A stretch of 64,000 nt of DNA from Thiocapsa sp. (GTDB taxonomy: Bacteria; Pseudomonadota; Gammaproteobacteria; Chromatiales; Chromatiaceae): positions 1,860,001-1,924,000 of the forward strand of contig NZ_CP073760.1 of assembly GCF_018399035.1 (NCBI RefSeq), written 5' to 3'. Numbering within the stretch: position 1 is the stretch's first letter; every line of letters starts with the position of its first letter. The position numbers and the translations under genes were made by a program. The notes under the pieces are model-generated. The model was not told where the DNA came from and made no database searches. It was given only the letters and a program-made list of their open reading frames with translations. Positions 35,834 to 46,491 of the stretch are shown here, in pieces.

Positions 35834-37360
35834 ATGCCGTCTACCGCCGAGGCCGTTCAACAGCGCATGCAGGAGCTGGAGTCTCATCTGGAGCAAGAGA
35901 ACCCGGTCCTGCTCAGTGCCGTGCAGAGCTTTCGGGCGATCGACCGCGTTGCGTACGGGACGGGCCTGCTCGAACCCAACCAGTCGTTCGCGACCCAGAT
36001 CCCCTGGTGGCCGCTGATCTCGATCCTGGGCACCTTCTCGGCGGGCAAGTCGACCTTCATCAATTACTTTCTCGGACAAAAGCTGCAACGCACCGGCAAT
36101 CAAGCCGTCGACGATCGCTTCACCGTCATTGTCTACAGTCCGGAGAAGGTCAGTCATTCGCTTCCGGGCGTCTCGCTCGACTCGGATCCGCGCTTCCCCT
36201 TCTACCAGATGTCGCACGACATCGAGCAGGTCGCCGGCGGGGAAGGCAAACGCATCGATGCCTATCTGCAGCTCAAGACCAGCTGCAGCGAACGTCTGCG
36301 CGGCAAGATCATAATCGACTCGCCCGGCTTCGACGCCGACGCGCAGCGCACGGGGATCCTGCGCATCAGCGACCATATGATCGGCCTGTCCGATCTGGTC
36401 TTGGTGTTCTTCGACGCGCGCCACCCGGAGCCGGGTGCGATGCGCGACACACTCAAGCATCTGGTGAAGGACACCATCCACCGTGCCGATTCGGGCAAGT
36501 TCCTGTACATCCTCAATCAGCTCGATACCGCAGCCAACGAGGACAACCCGGAGGACGTGGTCGCGGCCTGGCTGCGCGCGATCGGCGAAGCGGGCTTGAC
36601 CGCGGGCCGCTTCTATACCATCTACAATCCGGAAGTCGCGATTCCCATCCCGGACGAGCACAAGCGCAAGCGCTTCGAGAAAAAGCGCGACGAAGACCTC
36701 GGCGAGGTCTTCCTGCGCATGGAGCGCGTGGAGATCGAGCGCGCGTACCGAATCATCGCAGCCTTGCGCGAGACCGCCAACGCCTTCGGCCACGAGGCCG
36801 TGCCCCTGCTGCAGAGCGCCGTACGGCGCTGGCGCACCCGCACCCTGGTCGCCGACGCGGCACTCATCGCGCTTGTCGGTGCCTTTTTCGTCTATTGGAG
36901 TATCAATGCAGGGCACTGGGTCGGGCTCGCCTATGAACCCGCTTGGCTGGAGGTGCTGACGAGCCATTACACATGGGGCCACGATGCCTTGATCGGGACG
37001 CTGATCGCACTGGCCATCGGCACCCATTTCACGGTTCGCAAACTGGCCGCGATGAGCGTCGAGCCCTGGCTGAAAAAGCAGGTCGCACGCAAGAACCCGC
37101 CGGGGAATCTGATGTCTGCCTTCAAAAAGAACACCCGCTTCTATCGCCCGGTCATCATCGGCCGGATGATCGGCTGGAGCAGCAAGACCCGTGCGCAGAT
37201 CAACGAGGTCCTTCAGAACTGCGAGAATTTCGTGCAGACGCTCAACGAACGCTATACGAATCCGAAGGGTCTGAAGGAGTCGTCGCACAAGGCGCACCCC
37301 GCGCAACTCCCCGACGATCCTGCCGCCGTCCTCGGCAAGAAGAAGCGCTCCGCGGCTTGA
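35834..37360 (+). CDS. dynamin-like GTPase, membrane-anchored
   Basis: 508 residues from the ATG at 35834 with AGGAG 8 nt upstream. G1 is GTFSAGKST (residues 66-74), with later D-S-P-G (G3: [12 protein letters not shown]) and NQLD (G4). A Lys/Arg/Glu-rich middle region precedes two hydrophobic segments ([17 protein letters not shown] and [15 protein letters not shown]) that could dip into or cross the membrane. The G1-G3 spacing and the overall size fit the EHD/dynamin-like family, which remodel membranes; the bacterial partners are unknown. nadA starts 25 nt after the stop. Confidence 0.82.
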   Translation: MPSTAEAVQQRMQELESHLEQENPVLLSAVQSFRAIDRVAYGTGLLEPNQSFATQIPWWPLISILGTFSAGKSTFINYFLGQKLQRTGNQAVDDRFTVIVYSPEKVSHSLPGVSLDSDPRFPFYQMSHDIEQVAGGEGKRIDAYLQLKTSCSERLRGKIIIDSPGFDADAQRTGILRISDHMIGLSDLVLVFFDARHPEPGAMRDTLKHLVKDTIHRADSGKFLYILNQLDTAANEDNPEDVVAAWLRAIGEAGLTAGRFYTIYNPEVAIPIPDEHKRKRFEKKRDEDLGEVFLRMERVEIERAYRIIAALRETANAFGHEAVPLLQSAVRRWRTRTLVADAALIALVGAFFVYWSINAGHWVGLAYEPAWLEVLTSHYTWGHDALIGTLIALAIGTHFTVRKLAAMSVEPWLKKQVARKNPPGNLMSAFKKNTRFYRPVIIGRMIGWSSKTRAQINEVLQNCENFVQTLNERYTNPKGLKESSHKAHPAQLPDDPAAVLGKKKRSAA

Positions 37361-37385
37361 CCGAACCGCAATCACCGGTGACACG

Positions 37386-38456
37386 ATGAGCATCCCAGCA
37401 CCCGAGCAGGCGTCGCGACCGGCCATTGCGGTGCCGCCGCATCCGCAATGGCCGACGCTGAGCACACTCGAAAAAGCGCAGCTCACGGATCGGATCAAGG
37501 CGCTGCTCAAGGCGCAGGATGCGGTCCTGGTCGCTCATTACTACACGGATGCCGACCTGCAGGCGCTCGCCGAGGAGACCGGCGGCTGTGTTTCCGACTC
37601 GTTGGAAATGGCGCGCTTCGGCACCGCCAGCAGTGCACGGACGCTGGTCGTCTGCGGTGTTCGCTTCATGGGCGAGACGGCGAAGATCCTCAATCCCGAG
37701 AAGCGGATCCTGATGCCGGATCTTCGCGCCACCTGCTCGCTCGACGAAGGCTGTCCGGCCGACGCCTTCGGCGCCTTCTGCGATGCCCACCCGGACCGCA
37801 CCGTCGTGGTCTATGCCAACACAAGTGCCGAGGTGAAGGCCAGGTCCGACTGGGTCGTCACCTCCAGCATCGCCCTGCCCGTCGTCGCCTATCTCGCCGA
37901 GCAGGGCCATAAGGTCCTCTGGGCGCCCGACAAGCATCTAGGACACTATGTCCAGCGCATGACCGGAGCGGATATGCTGCTCTGGGACGGCGCCTGCGTG
38001 GTTCACGAAGAGTTCAAGTCCTGCGCGCTGGAGCGCGTACGCAAGCTCCATCCCGAGGCGGCTGTGCTCGTGCACCCGGAATCCCCGGACGAGGTCGTCG
38101 ATCAGGCCGACGTGGTCGGCTCGACCACCCAGCTCATCAAAGCCGTGGTCGAGATGCCGAACCGCGAGTTCATCGTCGCGACAGACGCCGGGATCTTCTG
38201 GAAGATGCACCAGCTCGCGCCCGGCAAGACCCTGATCCCGGCCCCGACGGCCGGTGAAGGCGCGACCTGCGAGAGCTGCGCACACTGCCCGTGGATGGCC
38301 ATGAATGCATTGCAGAACCTGGAGCAGGTCCTGCTCGAGGGTGACCAGGAGATCCTGATCGATCCGGCCCTCGGCAGACGCGCGCTGGTGCCGATTCGCC
38401 GCATGCTCGAGTTCGCGCGCGAGCGCGGGATCGGCGCACGACGCGACGCGGACTGA
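37386..38456 (+). CDS. nadA: quinolinate synthase A
   Basis: 356 residues. NadA condenses iminoaspartate with dihydroxyacetone phosphate to quinolinate in NAD synthesis and uses a [4Fe-4S] cluster. Family motifs: [48 protein letters not shown] (first Cys ligand region), [40 protein letters not shown] and the late [15 protein letters not shown] with a cluster Cys. The spacing to the dynamin-like gene suggests co-transcription although the functions look unrelated. Confidence 0.96.
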   Translation: MSIPAPEQASRPAIAVPPHPQWPTLSTLEKAQLTDRIKALLKAQDAVLVAHYYTDADLQALAEETGGCVSDSLEMARFGTASSARTLVVCGVRFMGETAKILNPEKRILMPDLRATCSLDEGCPADAFGAFCDAHPDRTVVVYANTSAEVKARSDWVVTSSIALPVVAYLAEQGHKVLWAPDKHLGHYVQRMTGADMLLWDGACVVHEEFKSCALERVRKLHPEAAVLVHPESPDEVVDQADVVGSTTQLIKAVVEMPNREFIVATDAGIFWKMHQLAPGKTLIPAPTAGEGATCESCAHCPWMAMNALQNLEQVLLEGDQEILIDPALGRRALVPIRRMLEFARERGIGARRDAD

Positions 38457-38678
38457 AACCCGCTCGATCCGCTTGGCCCAGCCCCACGCCCGCCGCTCGA
38501 CCTCGACCCGATAACCGATAACCGATAACCGAACGCTTGCCCACCTTGGCAAGCATGGCACGGATGCCGTAACATCGATTGCGAATAGTCAAAGAATTAA
38601 CGCCCGTACGGCGTCGACAACAATAAGAGCCGTGACGGCCAACGACGTCCCCCAGTCGTCGCCGTAAAGAGGATGTCT

Positions 38679-39311
38679 ATGTCTGAAGAACGCAAATCCA
38701 CGCGCAGGACATCGCTTGTCGTCTTGGCAATTGTGTTTGTGGCGGGGATCGGATTTGCCGCCGCAATGTCCGGCGGTCTTGCCTATTCAAACCGCATGGA
38801 TCTCTGTGTCTCCTGCCACAGTCTTCAGGTGCCCTACGAAGAGTACCGGGAGACGACCCACTACAAGAACGCGTCCGGCGTGCAGGCGACCTGCTCGGAT
38901 TGTCATGTCCCGCGGGAGTTCTTCCCGAAGCTCCACGCCAAAATCATGGCCGTCAAAGACGTCTATCATGAGCTCAGAGGGACGATCGATACGCCGGAGA
39001 AGTTCGAAGAGCATCGCTGGGCGATGGCCAATCGAGTCTGGGACAGGATGAAGGCCACGGACTCCAACACCTGCAGGACCTGTCACGACTTTTCCAACAT
39101 GGATTTATCGGCTCAGAGTCGCTCGGCCCGAAGTCGACACGGCGCGGCCGAGGATCGCGGCCAGACCTGTATCGACTGCCACAAGGGAATCGCCCATGAT
39201 CTCCCCGACGAGCCGCCGAACGCCGAGCCCCCAAAGGCGTCCGCAACAACGACGGAAGCGGCCCCGGGGACGGCCGGCGCAACACAGCCCGCCGACCCGG
39301 ACGCCGCCTGA
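38679..39311 (+). CDS. NapC/NirT-type tetraheme cytochrome c
   Basis: 210 residues from the ATG at 38679, which has AGAGG at the proper distance; the ATG at 38673 is too close. One N-terminal TM anchor (LVVLAIVFVAGIGFAAAMSGG) is followed by four CxxCH heme sites: CVSCH, CSDCH, CRTCH and CIDCH. The FFPKLHAKIMAVKDVYHEL segment is typical of NapC/NirT. These proteins pass electrons from membrane quinol to periplasmic reductases. The C-terminal tail (about 40 residues) is Ala/Thr/Pro-rich. It lies upstream of the ankyrin gene and fccAB, suggesting a periplasmic electron-transfer module. Confidence 0.9.
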   Translation: MSEERKSTRRTSLVVLAIVFVAGIGFAAAMSGGLAYSNRMDLCVSCHSLQVPYEEYRETTHYKNASGVQATCSDCHVPREFFPKLHAKIMAVKDVYHELRGTIDTPEKFEEHRWAMANRVWDRMKATDSNTCRTCHDFSNMDLSAQSRSARSRHGAAEDRGQTCIDCHKGIAHDLPDEPPNAEPPKASATTTEAAPGTAGATQPADPDAA

Positions 39312-39344
39312 GCGAGCCATGCAGCGAACACGTCGAGGTCCGTC

Positions 39345-40334
39345 ATGAGTGTCATCCAAGTTTCCAAGCAAGGTCGACGGGTGATGGCCACGCGCCTCCT
39401 GCTGCTTGTGGGCACGCTGCTGCTCGGGCATGTGCATGCGGCCGATCCGGCAAGCCCGGACCTCGCCAAGGAGCTGCGCCTCGCAGCAATGATCGGCGAT
39501 ACCGAGACCGTCGCCGGCTTGCTCGACCAAGGGGTTCCGGTCGATTCCCCCAACGAATTCGGCAAGACGGCCCTGATGATCGCCGTGGAATCGGACGACC
39601 TCGAGACGGTTGCCCTGCTGCTCACCAGAGGCGCCAACGTCAATGCCCGCACCGTCGCAAGCTGCACACCGCTCACCTTCGCCGCCGAGCACGGCAACAT
39701 CGGCATCACGGCCGTCCTGATCGAGCGTGGCGCGAATGTCCACGATCGGACCCGCGTCGGCTGGGATCCGCTGATGATCGCCTCGCGCTACGGCATCTCC
39801 GACATGGTCGAGCAGCTGCTCTTCCGGGGCGCGGATCCCAAGGCTTCGGATCGGGACGGGCGAACCGCGCTCATGCTCGCCGCGGCGTACGGACAGGTCG
39901 AGGTCGTCGACATCTTGATCGGGTCCGGTGCGGAGCTCGAGTCCAGGGACAAGGAAGGCGAGACAGCGCTGCTGCTCGCGGCCGACGCCGGCCACTGGCA
40001 TGTGGTGAAGGCGTTGCTGGACGAGGGTGCCGACGTGAATGCGCGCGACGGGCTCGGAGCAACGCCCCTGATCCTGGCGATCAGCCAAGGACATCCGGAC
40101 GCCGCCCTGCTCCTGCTCGAGCGCGGGGCGAATCCCGACCTTCAGGACGAGGACGGCACCTCCGCGTTGATGGAAGCGGTTGTCACGGACCACGCAGCGT
40201 TGATTCAAATCCTGTTGACCTATCGCGCCAACCCCGCGCTGACCAACCGCGATGGGCGCACCGCCACGGATCTGGCGGAGCAACGAGGCAATCAAGAGGC
40301 CGCCGCGCTCCTGGCGCAGCGACCAAGCCCTTGA
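39345..40334 (+). CDS. periplasmic ankyrin-repeat protein
   Basis: 329 residues; the ATG at 39345 or an internal one at 39384. Hydrophobic signal peptide ([16 protein letters not shown]) then roughly eight ankyrin repeats of 33 residues with the [26 protein letters not shown] type consensus. Periplasmic ankyrin proteins next to cytochrome or catalase genes are known in proteobacteria and act as protein-binding scaffolds. It follows the tetraheme gene by 33 nt and precedes fccA by 130 nt, so a role in organising or maturing this redox module is a reasonable inference. Confidence 0.88.
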   Translation: MSVIQVSKQGRRVMATRLLLLVGTLLLGHVHAADPASPDLAKELRLAAMIGDTETVAGLLDQGVPVDSPNEFGKTALMIAVESDDLETVALLLTRGANVNARTVASCTPLTFAAEHGNIGITAVLIERGANVHDRTRVGWDPLMIASRYGISDMVEQLLFRGADPKASDRDGRTALMLAAAYGQVEVVDILIGSGAELESRDKEGETALLLAADAGHWHVVKALLDEGADVNARDGLGATPLILAISQGHPDAALLLLERGANPDLQDEDGTSALMEAVVTDHAALIQILLTYRANPALTNRDGRTATDLAEQRGNQEAAALLAQRPSP

Positions 40335-40464
40335 GGCCGACGCGACCGACGCGGCCCGGGGCGACACCGAATGCAACGAGGGACGCAACAAGGACGCCCC
40401 TTCTGCATCGCGGCATCGAGCGCCGCGCGTTACCGACAACACCTAACGACCACTTGGAGGAAGC

Positions 40465-41082
40465 ATGGCCACGATATCACCAAGATTGGCCCTACTTGCC
40501 GGCGCACTTGCGCTCGGCGTGTCCTCGGGAGCCAATGCCGACGCCACCGCATCGATGCTCGGAAACACTTGTGCCGGTTGTCACGGCGTCTACGGGGCAA
40601 GCGAGGGACCCGCCTCGCCCATCATCATCGGAATCCACCCCCAAGTCTTTATTGACATGATGGAGGGTTACAAGAGCGGCGACATCTACTCGACGATCAT
40701 GGGCCGGATCGCCAAGGGATATACGACGGAAGAGTTCGAGAAGATGGCCCAGTTCTTCAACAGTCAGCGGTTCAGGCCGGCTCAGCAGGAATACAATACT
40801 GCACTCGTCGATACCGGCGCCAAGCTGCATGATAAGTATTGCGAGAATTGTCACGCCGAGGGCGGCACGCCCCTGATCGACGAGGAAACCGGGGAGCCTG
40901 CGGAGGATTTTTACCTGACTGCCGGTCAATGGACGCCGTACCTTCAGTACACGATGGAGGATTTCCGGGCAGACCGTCGCGAGATGCCGAAGAAGATGAG
41001 AAGCAAGCTGGACGACATGCTCGAGAAGGAGGGAGAAGGCGGTATTGCCGCACTCTTCGCCTTCTACGCGAGCCAGCAGTAA
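40465..41082 (+). CDS. fccA: flavocytochrome c sulfide dehydrogenase, diheme cytochrome subunit
   Basis: 205 residues with a GGAGG site before the ATG. Sec signal peptide ([18 protein letters not shown]) then two c-type domains, each with a heme site: CAGCH (residues about 33-37) and CENCH (about 130). FccA accepts electrons from the FAD subunit FccB when sulfide is oxidised to sulfur in the periplasm. The gene starts 20 nt before fccB, and the pair is the classic fccAB arrangement of purple and green sulfur bacteria. Confidence 0.95.
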   Translation: MATISPRLALLAGALALGVSSGANADATASMLGNTCAGCHGVYGASEGPASPIIIGIHPQVFIDMMEGYKSGDIYSTIMGRIAKGYTTEEFEKMAQFFNSQRFRPAQQEYNTALVDTGAKLHDKYCENCHAEGGTPLIDEETGEPAEDFYLTAGQWTPYLQYTMEDFRADRREMPKKMRSKLDDMLEKEGEGGIAALFAFYASQQ

Positions 41083-41102
41083 AGCCACCGGAGGAAAACG
41101 GA

Positions 41103-42395
41103 ATGAAAATCAACAGACGTGATTTCGTAAAGGTTGCCGGTGCCGCGACCGCAGTTGGACTGGTCGGTGCTCCTCACCTCGCCCTCGGCGCGACTCAGAA
41201 GGTCGTGATCGTCGGCGGCGGCACCGGTGGTGCGACTGCCGCGAAGTACATCAAGATGGCCGATTCGAGCATCGACGTCACGGTCATCGAGCCCAACGAG
41301 GAATACATCACCTGCTATCTGAGCAACGAAGTGCTCGGCGGCGACCGCGCCTTCGATACGCTCAAGGTCGGCTACGACGGACTCAAGGCGCACGGGATCA
41401 ACGTGGTGCACGACACTGCGGCAGGTATCGATGCCGACAAGAAGGTCGTCAAGACCGCAGGTGGCACCGAGTTCGGCTACGACCGCTGTATCGTCGCGCC
41501 GGGGATCCAGATCCTGTTCGACAAGGTCGAAGGCTACAGCGAAGAGGCCGCTCAGAAGTTGCCGCACGCTTGGAAGGCCGGCGAGCAGACCCTGATCCTG
41601 CGCAAGCAGCTCGAAGACATGGCCGACGGCGGCGTCGTCCTCATCTCGGCACCGGCCAACCCCTTCCGTTGTCCGCCCGGGCCCTACGAGCGCGCCAGTC
41701 AGATCGCCCATTACTTCAAGGCCAACAAGCCCAAGTCGAAGGTCATCATCCTCGACTCCAAGCAGGCGTTTTCCAAACAGGGGCTCTTTACCCAAGCCTG
41801 GGAGCGACTTTACGGCTACGGGACCGACAATGCATTGATCGAGTGGCGTCCGGGTCCGGACGCGGCGGTCAGCCTGGTCAAGGTCGACGAGATGACGGTC
41901 GAGACCGGATTCGGCGACGAGATCAAGGCGGACATCATCAACATCATCCCGCCGCAGCGGGCCGGCGAGATCGCCCAGAGCGCAGGCCTTGCGGACGACG
42001 GCGGTTGGTGTCCGGTCGACTTCCGGTCCTTCGAGTCCAAGCTCCAACCCGGCATCCACGTCATCGGCGACGCCTGTATCGCCGGCGCCATGCCGAAGTC
42101 CGGCTATGCGGCCAACAGCCAGGCCAAGGTCGCTGCGGCTGCGGTCGTCGCCATGCTCAAGGGCGATGAGCCCGGGACACCCTCGTACGTCAACACCTGC
42201 TACTCGATTGTCGGCACGGACTACGGCATCTCCGTCGCCGGCGTCTATCGGATGGCCGAAGACGGCAGCACGATCGCGGACGTCGAGGGTTCGGGCGGCG
42301 TCACGCCGATGGATGCACCCGATTGGGCCTTGGCTCGCGAGGTGCAGTATGGCTATAGCTGGTACGAGAACATCGTCAAGGACTCATTCGGCTGA
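41103..42395 (+). CDS. fccB: flavocytochrome c sulfide dehydrogenase, flavoprotein subunit
   Basis: 430 residues. Tat signal [10 protein letters not shown] at residues 4-13, cleavage predicted near ALGA. The mature protein has the FAD Rossmann motif ([14 protein letters not shown]); Cys71 of the precursor (YITCYLSNE) corresponds to the Cys42 that forms the covalent 8-alpha-cysteinyl FAD bond in Allochromatium. [10 protein letters not shown] and [10 protein letters not shown] supply the two redox-active cysteines. FccB oxidises sulfide and passes electrons to FccA. FccA has a Sec-type and FccB a Tat-type leader, the usual combination. A strong terminator follows. Confidence 0.97.
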   Translation: MKINRRDFVKVAGAATAVGLVGAPHLALGATQKVVIVGGGTGGATAAKYIKMADSSIDVTVIEPNEEYITCYLSNEVLGGDRAFDTLKVGYDGLKAHGINVVHDTAAGIDADKKVVKTAGGTEFGYDRCIVAPGIQILFDKVEGYSEEAAQKLPHAWKAGEQTLILRKQLEDMADGGVVLISAPANPFRCPPGPYERASQIAHYFKANKPKSKVIILDSKQAFSKQGLFTQAWERLYGYGTDNALIEWRPGPDAAVSLVKVDEMTVETGFGDEIKADIINIIPPQRAGEIAQSAGLADDGGWCPVDFRSFESKLQPGIHVIGDACIAGAMPKSGYAANSQAKVAAAAVVAMLKGDEPGTPSYVNTCYSIVGTDYGISVAGVYRMAEDGSTIADVEGSGGVTPMDAPDWALAREVQYGYSWYENIVKDSFG

Positions 42396-42458
42396 GGATG
42401 CCGGAGACGAGCAACGGATCAAGCCCAATCTCGGGTTGATCGCGCCGTCATGATGTTG

Positions 42459-42484
42459 AAAGGGGCCGAAAGGCCCCTTTTTTT
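42459..42484 (+). terminator. Rho-independent terminator of the fccAB operon
   Basis: Perfect 9-bp stem AAAGGGGCC / GGCCCCTTT with a GAAA tetraloop and a T tract to 42484. It lies about 65 nt after the fccB stop. The GAAA loop makes this a very stable hairpin. Confidence 0.93.
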
Positions 42485-42496
42485 GCTGTCCTTACC

Positions 42497-42582
42497 TGAA
42501 TCGCGTCGGCTCCTACGCCGCTTGATTCACGCGACGCCGAGCCGACGCAACAACAGTGCCTCTTAGTGCGGGACGCGGTTCA
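42497..42582. repeat. palindromic element, divergent copy (TGAATC/GGTTCA ends)
   Basis: 86 bp from TGAATCGCGTC to GACGCGGTTCA. The last three bases (TCA, i.e. TGA on the minus strand) are the stop codon of the DUF2333 gene. The interior is mostly diverged but retains CGGCTCC near the left arm. Confidence 0.72.
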
Positions 42583-43710
42583 GCCCTGCTGCATCAGGAT
42601 CCGCAGATCGAGCACTGCAGCATTGGCGCGCGAGATGTAGGACGCCATCACGAGCGAGTGATTGGCCAATAAGCCGTAGCCGTGCCCGTTGAGCACGATC
42701 GGGCTGGCCATCGTCTTGCTCGCACCCTCGAGGTCTCGAATGATCTGCTGGATCGAGACATCCGCATTCTTGGACGCCAGAATGTCCGCGAAATCGATGG
42801 AGACGGCCCGCATCATATGCAACAAGGCCCAGGTATAGCCGCGGGCCTCGTAGAAGATGTCATCGACCAGGTACCACGGCGTCGAGGTTCCGCCGCCGTC
42901 GATCGTCACTGACTCCAACTCGCCATTACCGTCGCCGACGCTCAGAACCAATGCGGCGGCCAGCTCGTGATCGCCCACGCTCGCACTCAAACGCAAGGCA
43001 AGGCTGCCGAGCCGTTTCTCGACGACCGACAAATAGGAGGCGAGGTTGTCCGCACGGGCGTAGAAGCGCGCGCTTTGGTCCTTTCCGGTGGAGAGATCGC
43101 GCAAGAAGAGGCGCAACGCATCGAGCGCTTGACGATACTCGTCTTCGGCCGAGGGCAGCATCCACGAGGAGACATCGATCGCGAGCTTCGTGTCTGCGCG
43201 CTTCGCATGCTCGTTCTCGAGTGACTGGGTCTGAGAGCGACTGAAGTCGTTGCGAAGCGCTCGCACGGAATCACGGAGCTCCTTGAGCGCGCCATACTCC
43301 CAGTTCGGCATGTTGTCCAGATAGATCCCCGGCGGGCTCAGGTCGTTGTAGATGAGCCCACCCGGCTTATTCAACAGCGTCTCCCCGACGCCGATCGCCG
43401 CGGCCACGACCGCCGTCCCCGGCACCGCCCTGCCTCCGGAGGCCGCAAGCTCCTCTGCCTGGAGGGCTGCAACGTCGAAGCTGGGTGGCTGGCGCGACCA
43501 GACGACGCCGAGTGCGAGTACGACGGCAACGTAGAGCACAAGCCCGATTCCCAAAACACGCAGCGGCGAAGGGCGCGAGCCCGTTTGCGCGCTCGAACCT
43601 GCGCCCGACGGGTCGCGCTGATCGGCCTTGCTTGCATCGTGGGCTTGATTGCCGAGGGGACCCCGGCGTTCATCGGGGCCCGGCGGCACCATTGCCGGCT
43701 TTTCGTTCAT
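42580..43710 (-). CDS. DUF2333 family membrane protein
   Basis: 376 residues. An N-terminal disordered Pro/Ser-rich stretch leads into one TM segment (VLGIGLVLYVAVVLALGVVW). The body matches DUF2333: PGGLIYNDLSPPGIYLDNMPNWEYG, a long helix (ELRDSVRALRNDFSRSQ), WYLVDDIFYEARGYTWALLHMM and LNGHGYGLLANHSLVMASYISRANAA. It is an inner-membrane protein with a large periplasmic part; the biochemical role is unknown. It is 28 nt downstream of the DUF502 gene. Its stop codon lies in a palindromic repeat. Confidence 0.88.
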   Translation of the reverse strand: MNEKPAMVPPGPDERRGPLGNQAHDASKADQRDPSGAGSSAQTGSRPSPLRVLGIGLVLYVAVVLALGVVWSRQPPSFDVAALQAEELAASGGRAVPGTAVVAAAIGVGETLLNKPGGLIYNDLSPPGIYLDNMPNWEYGALKELRDSVRALRNDFSRSQTQSLENEHAKRADTKLAIDVSSWMLPSAEDEYRQALDALRLFLRDLSTGKDQSARFYARADNLASYLSVVEKRLGSLALRLSASVGDHELAAALVLSVGDGNGELESVTIDGGGTSTPWYLVDDIFYEARGYTWALLHMMRAVSIDFADILASKNADVSIQQIIRDLEGASKTMASPIVLNGHGYGLLANHSLVMASYISRANAAVLDLRILMQQG

Positions 43711-43738
43711 GCTTTAACTCCTTTAGGTTGCGAAGAAT

Positions 43739-44479
43739 TCAGCGATTTGCCGCGCGCGCGCCGGGCGGGCACACAACGCCCTCGACCGTGAATGCGGCGG
43801 TTGTCGCCGGACCCGGCTGCCCGCATCGGGGCACAACAGGGCGGGTGAATCGTATGGTATCAGGTGCCGTCGTGCCGCCCGAAACGACAAAGGTCATGGC
43901 CTCGTCGACCGACCAATCCTGAGGGATGATTCGATCCAAAGGCACGATCTCGAGATAGCCGCTGGTCGGGTTCGGTGCGGTCGGGACATAGACCGCCGCC
44001 AGCTCGATGCCGCTCTCCCGGTCGATCATGGTGTGCGTGTGAAATCCGACCGCCTTCATCTCGGTGTGAGGGAATTCGACCAACACGACCTTTCGCGATT
44101 TCTCGATCCCGTTGGTCTGAAATGCCTCGACGAGCCTCTTCGTCGCTCCGTAGACCGTCGTCACGAACGGGATACGCTTGAGCCAGTCCTCGAGATTCGA
44201 CAGGATTCTGCGCCCGATCAGATGCGTCACGGCCCATCCCAGCAGATAGAGCATCAAAAGGGTAAGCGTGATCGCGAGTGCCGAGGACAGCCACGGCACC
44301 TCCAGGATCCAGCGGGCCATGTCCGACGACAGCGGTCGCACGGCGTTGGCGAGGATGATCACCTTGGGTCGCCCGATCCCCGAGAGCAGGTCGAGAAAGA
44401 ACATGAAGACAAAGGATGTCACCATGAGCGGGATCACGGTCACCACCCCGGTGAGTAGATTTCTCCGGAAATGCGTCAT
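43739..44479 (-). CDS. DUF502 family membrane protein
   Basis: 246 residues from the ATG at 44479. It opens with RRNLLTGVVTVIPLMVTSFVFMF and has a second hydrophobic segment (WLSSALAITLTLLMLYLLGWAV), then the family segment RIPFVTTVYGATKRLVEAF and a soluble domain with GYLEIVPLDRIIPQDWSVDEAMTFVVSGG. This is the DUF502 pattern (two to three TMs, cytosolic or periplasmic C-terminal domain), function unknown. Tightly linked to the DUF2333 gene. An ISAzo13-type element starts about 300 nt upstream and may separate it from its original neighbour. Confidence 0.88.
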   Translation of the reverse strand: MTHFRRNLLTGVVTVIPLMVTSFVFMFFLDLLSGIGRPKVIILANAVRPLSSDMARWILEVPWLSSALAITLTLLMLYLLGWAVTHLIGRRILSNLEDWLKRIPFVTTVYGATKRLVEAFQTNGIEKSRKVVLVEFPHTEMKAVGFHTHTMIDRESGIELAAVYVPTAPNPTSGYLEIVPLDRIIPQDWSVDEAMTFVVSGGTTAPDTIRFTRPVVPRCGQPGPATTAAFTVEGVVCPPGARAANR

Positions 44480-44787
44480 CGATATCCTATGCTTTCGCTG
44501 CCGAACGGTTGCGCTGGATTTGACTGGCCGAACCCCTTGAAGATCCGATTGAGCCGGAATTTCCGGGATTTTTCGTTTAGGCCGCCCATCAATCATCGAC
44601 ATCCGATGATCGAAACGATCCCCCTCGCGAATCGCAGAGCAAGGGCTCCAGGAACGTGAGACATCCCGCACGGCCCCGGTCGCTGCGTTGCGGTAACAAT
44701 CGTGCGCCGGATGCACATCCCGTATAGTCTAAATGGTTTGCGCTCGAACAGCCACCGACAACCTGTAGATATCATGCATATACTTAT

Positions 44788-46107
44788 TAAGGCGAATTAC
44801 GGGGAAAGTTATACCATTGTGTGCGATAGTGGCGACTGGCTCTGAATCAACGCGCGGATTGTCATGATCTCTCATTCGAATCCAACCGCCCCGGATGCGG
44901 GGCATCGCGAGGATCTCAAACTCGCCGCCTCGAAAATGCTCGGAGCGGAGCGACGGGCGTTCCAAGCGGCGATGGCCGTGAAATATTGCGCCGGGAGCGC
45001 CCGGCAGGCCGAAGCCGTCTTCGGGTGGAGCCGCCAAGCGGTGGAGCTGGGTCTGCATGAGCGGCGCACCGGGGTGGTCTGCTTGAGCGCACAGTCGGCG
45101 TTTGGCGGCGACAAACTTTGGGAAGAGAAACATCCCGCGGCGGCAGCCGTGCTGTGGGAACTGGCGGATGCGCACTCGCAACAAGACCCGACTTTCCGGA
45201 CGACGCAGTCGTTCACCCGTTTGACCGCGGCGGAAGCCCTGAGGCAATTGCGCGCACGCGGCATCGCCGAGGCCGAGTTGCCGTCGCCGAGCACGATGGC
45301 CGAGATACTGAACCGCAACGGCTACCGGCTGCGGCCGGTGCTCAAGGCCAAACCCCAAAAAAAGTCCCGCAAACCGATGCTATTTTCGACAATATCCGGG
45401 CCAAAGACCAACGCGACGCGGGCGGACGCGTCGCGCGACTGAGCATCGACTGCAAGGCCACGGTGATGATCGGCGAGTACTCGCGAGGCGGCTGTAGCCG
45501 CGGCGAGACCAAGGCCGCCGACCATGACATGGGCTGTCACGAGAAATACACCCCGTTCGGTCTGGTCAACGAGGACACCGGCGCGCTGCACCTGACCTTC
45601 GGAAGTTCCGCCAAGACCAGCGACTTCATCGTCGACTGCCTGTATGACTGGTGGGAACGGCAATCGCCCGAGCAGCGCGAGCGCATCACCCTGGTTCAGA
45701 TCAAGGCCGACAACGGCCCGGAAAGCAACGGGCGACGCACCCAATTTCTCAACCGCATGGTCGCGTTCGCCGATCATATCGGCAAACCCGTTCAGCTGTT
45801 GTACTTCCCGCCCTATCACAGCAAATACAATCCGGTGGAACGCTGCTGGGGGATCCTGGAACAGCATTGGAACGGTACGCTCCTAGTGGACGCCCGGACC
45901 ATGCTCGAGTGGGCCAAGAGCATGACCTGGAAGGGACTGAATCCGGTCGTGGAGATGAGTCGTCAGGTCTACGACAAAGGGATCTCACTGTCCAAGGCAG
46001 CCATGAAGAACATCGAGGCGCGCTTGCAGCGAAACCCGGAACTTCCGAAATGGGACATCCTGATCCAACCGGCAGTCTCGGTATGAAAGTTCACGGAAAT
46101 CGCCTAA
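44788..46107 (+). mobile_element. ISAzo13-family insertion sequence, about 1.32 kb
   Basis: Imperfect terminal inverted repeats: 44788-44815 (starting TAAGGCGAATTACGG) and 46080-46107 (ending in CGCCTAA), 19 of 28 positions pairing. The transposase stop lies inside the right repeat. The outermost base is uncertain and no target-site duplication was evident. Confidence 0.78.
44864..46086 (+). CDS. ISAzo13-family transposase, probably made by -1 ribosomal frameshifting
   Basis: Two overlapping frames form one transposase of about 407 residues. The first (ATG 44864) encodes an HTH-like N-terminus; it runs past KAKPQKK and ends at 45442. The second frame is -1 relative to it and contains AIFDNIRAKDQR ... 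IDCKATVMIG, VQIKADNGPESNG and NPVERCWGILEQHW, giving the D, D and E of a DDE transposase. The switch point is A-AAA-AAG at 45358-45364, the heptamer known to give -1 frameshifting in other IS elements and in dnaX. Intact ends of the protein suggest a recently active element rather than a frameshift mutation. Confidence 0.85.
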
Positions 46108-46491
46108 CAACTCGTCTTTTCGAGAATCTACCTTCGCTTTATCCGTCTCCGTGTGGAATTCCAATCAATCCCCATTGGAGTGATGCCGTCGACGCCCCAC
46201 ACTTCGCCTTGCATCGACGTATACCGAGCGCCCGCGTATTTTTCGGAACAGAGAGTGCGTCCCCACGCACGTCGGGGCAAGGCGCGCCGACGAGGCGAGC
46301 GGCCCCTACGGCGAGGGCCGCAACGCCGGCCCGGCGTGTGCGGCGCACGCAATGCAGCGAAGAACCCGCGTGCGCTCAGTGTAGACACGCCTCATGACGA
46401 TCATCCGGCCCGGTTGGGGATCTTCGACATCCGCCTGCCGGTCGCGAGCCGCGCACCGGCATCCCGACACAGAGTCTCAAAGCTTCGACCC
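46108..46491. other. 384 bp between the IS and the antiporter operon
   Basis: No convincing gene. The central part (46230-46390) is GC-rich with repeated CGCGCC/GGCGCG-type stretches and GCACGTCGGGGC, possibly a decayed mobile element. The antiporter operon promoter should lie at its right end but no clear -35/-10 pair was seen. Confidence 0.4.

Noticed and set aside
38511..38532. ATAACCG tandem repeat and a nearby CTTGCC/GGCAAG hairpin after nadA
   Set aside because: Only three units and a six-base stem without T tract; noted but no function can be claimed.
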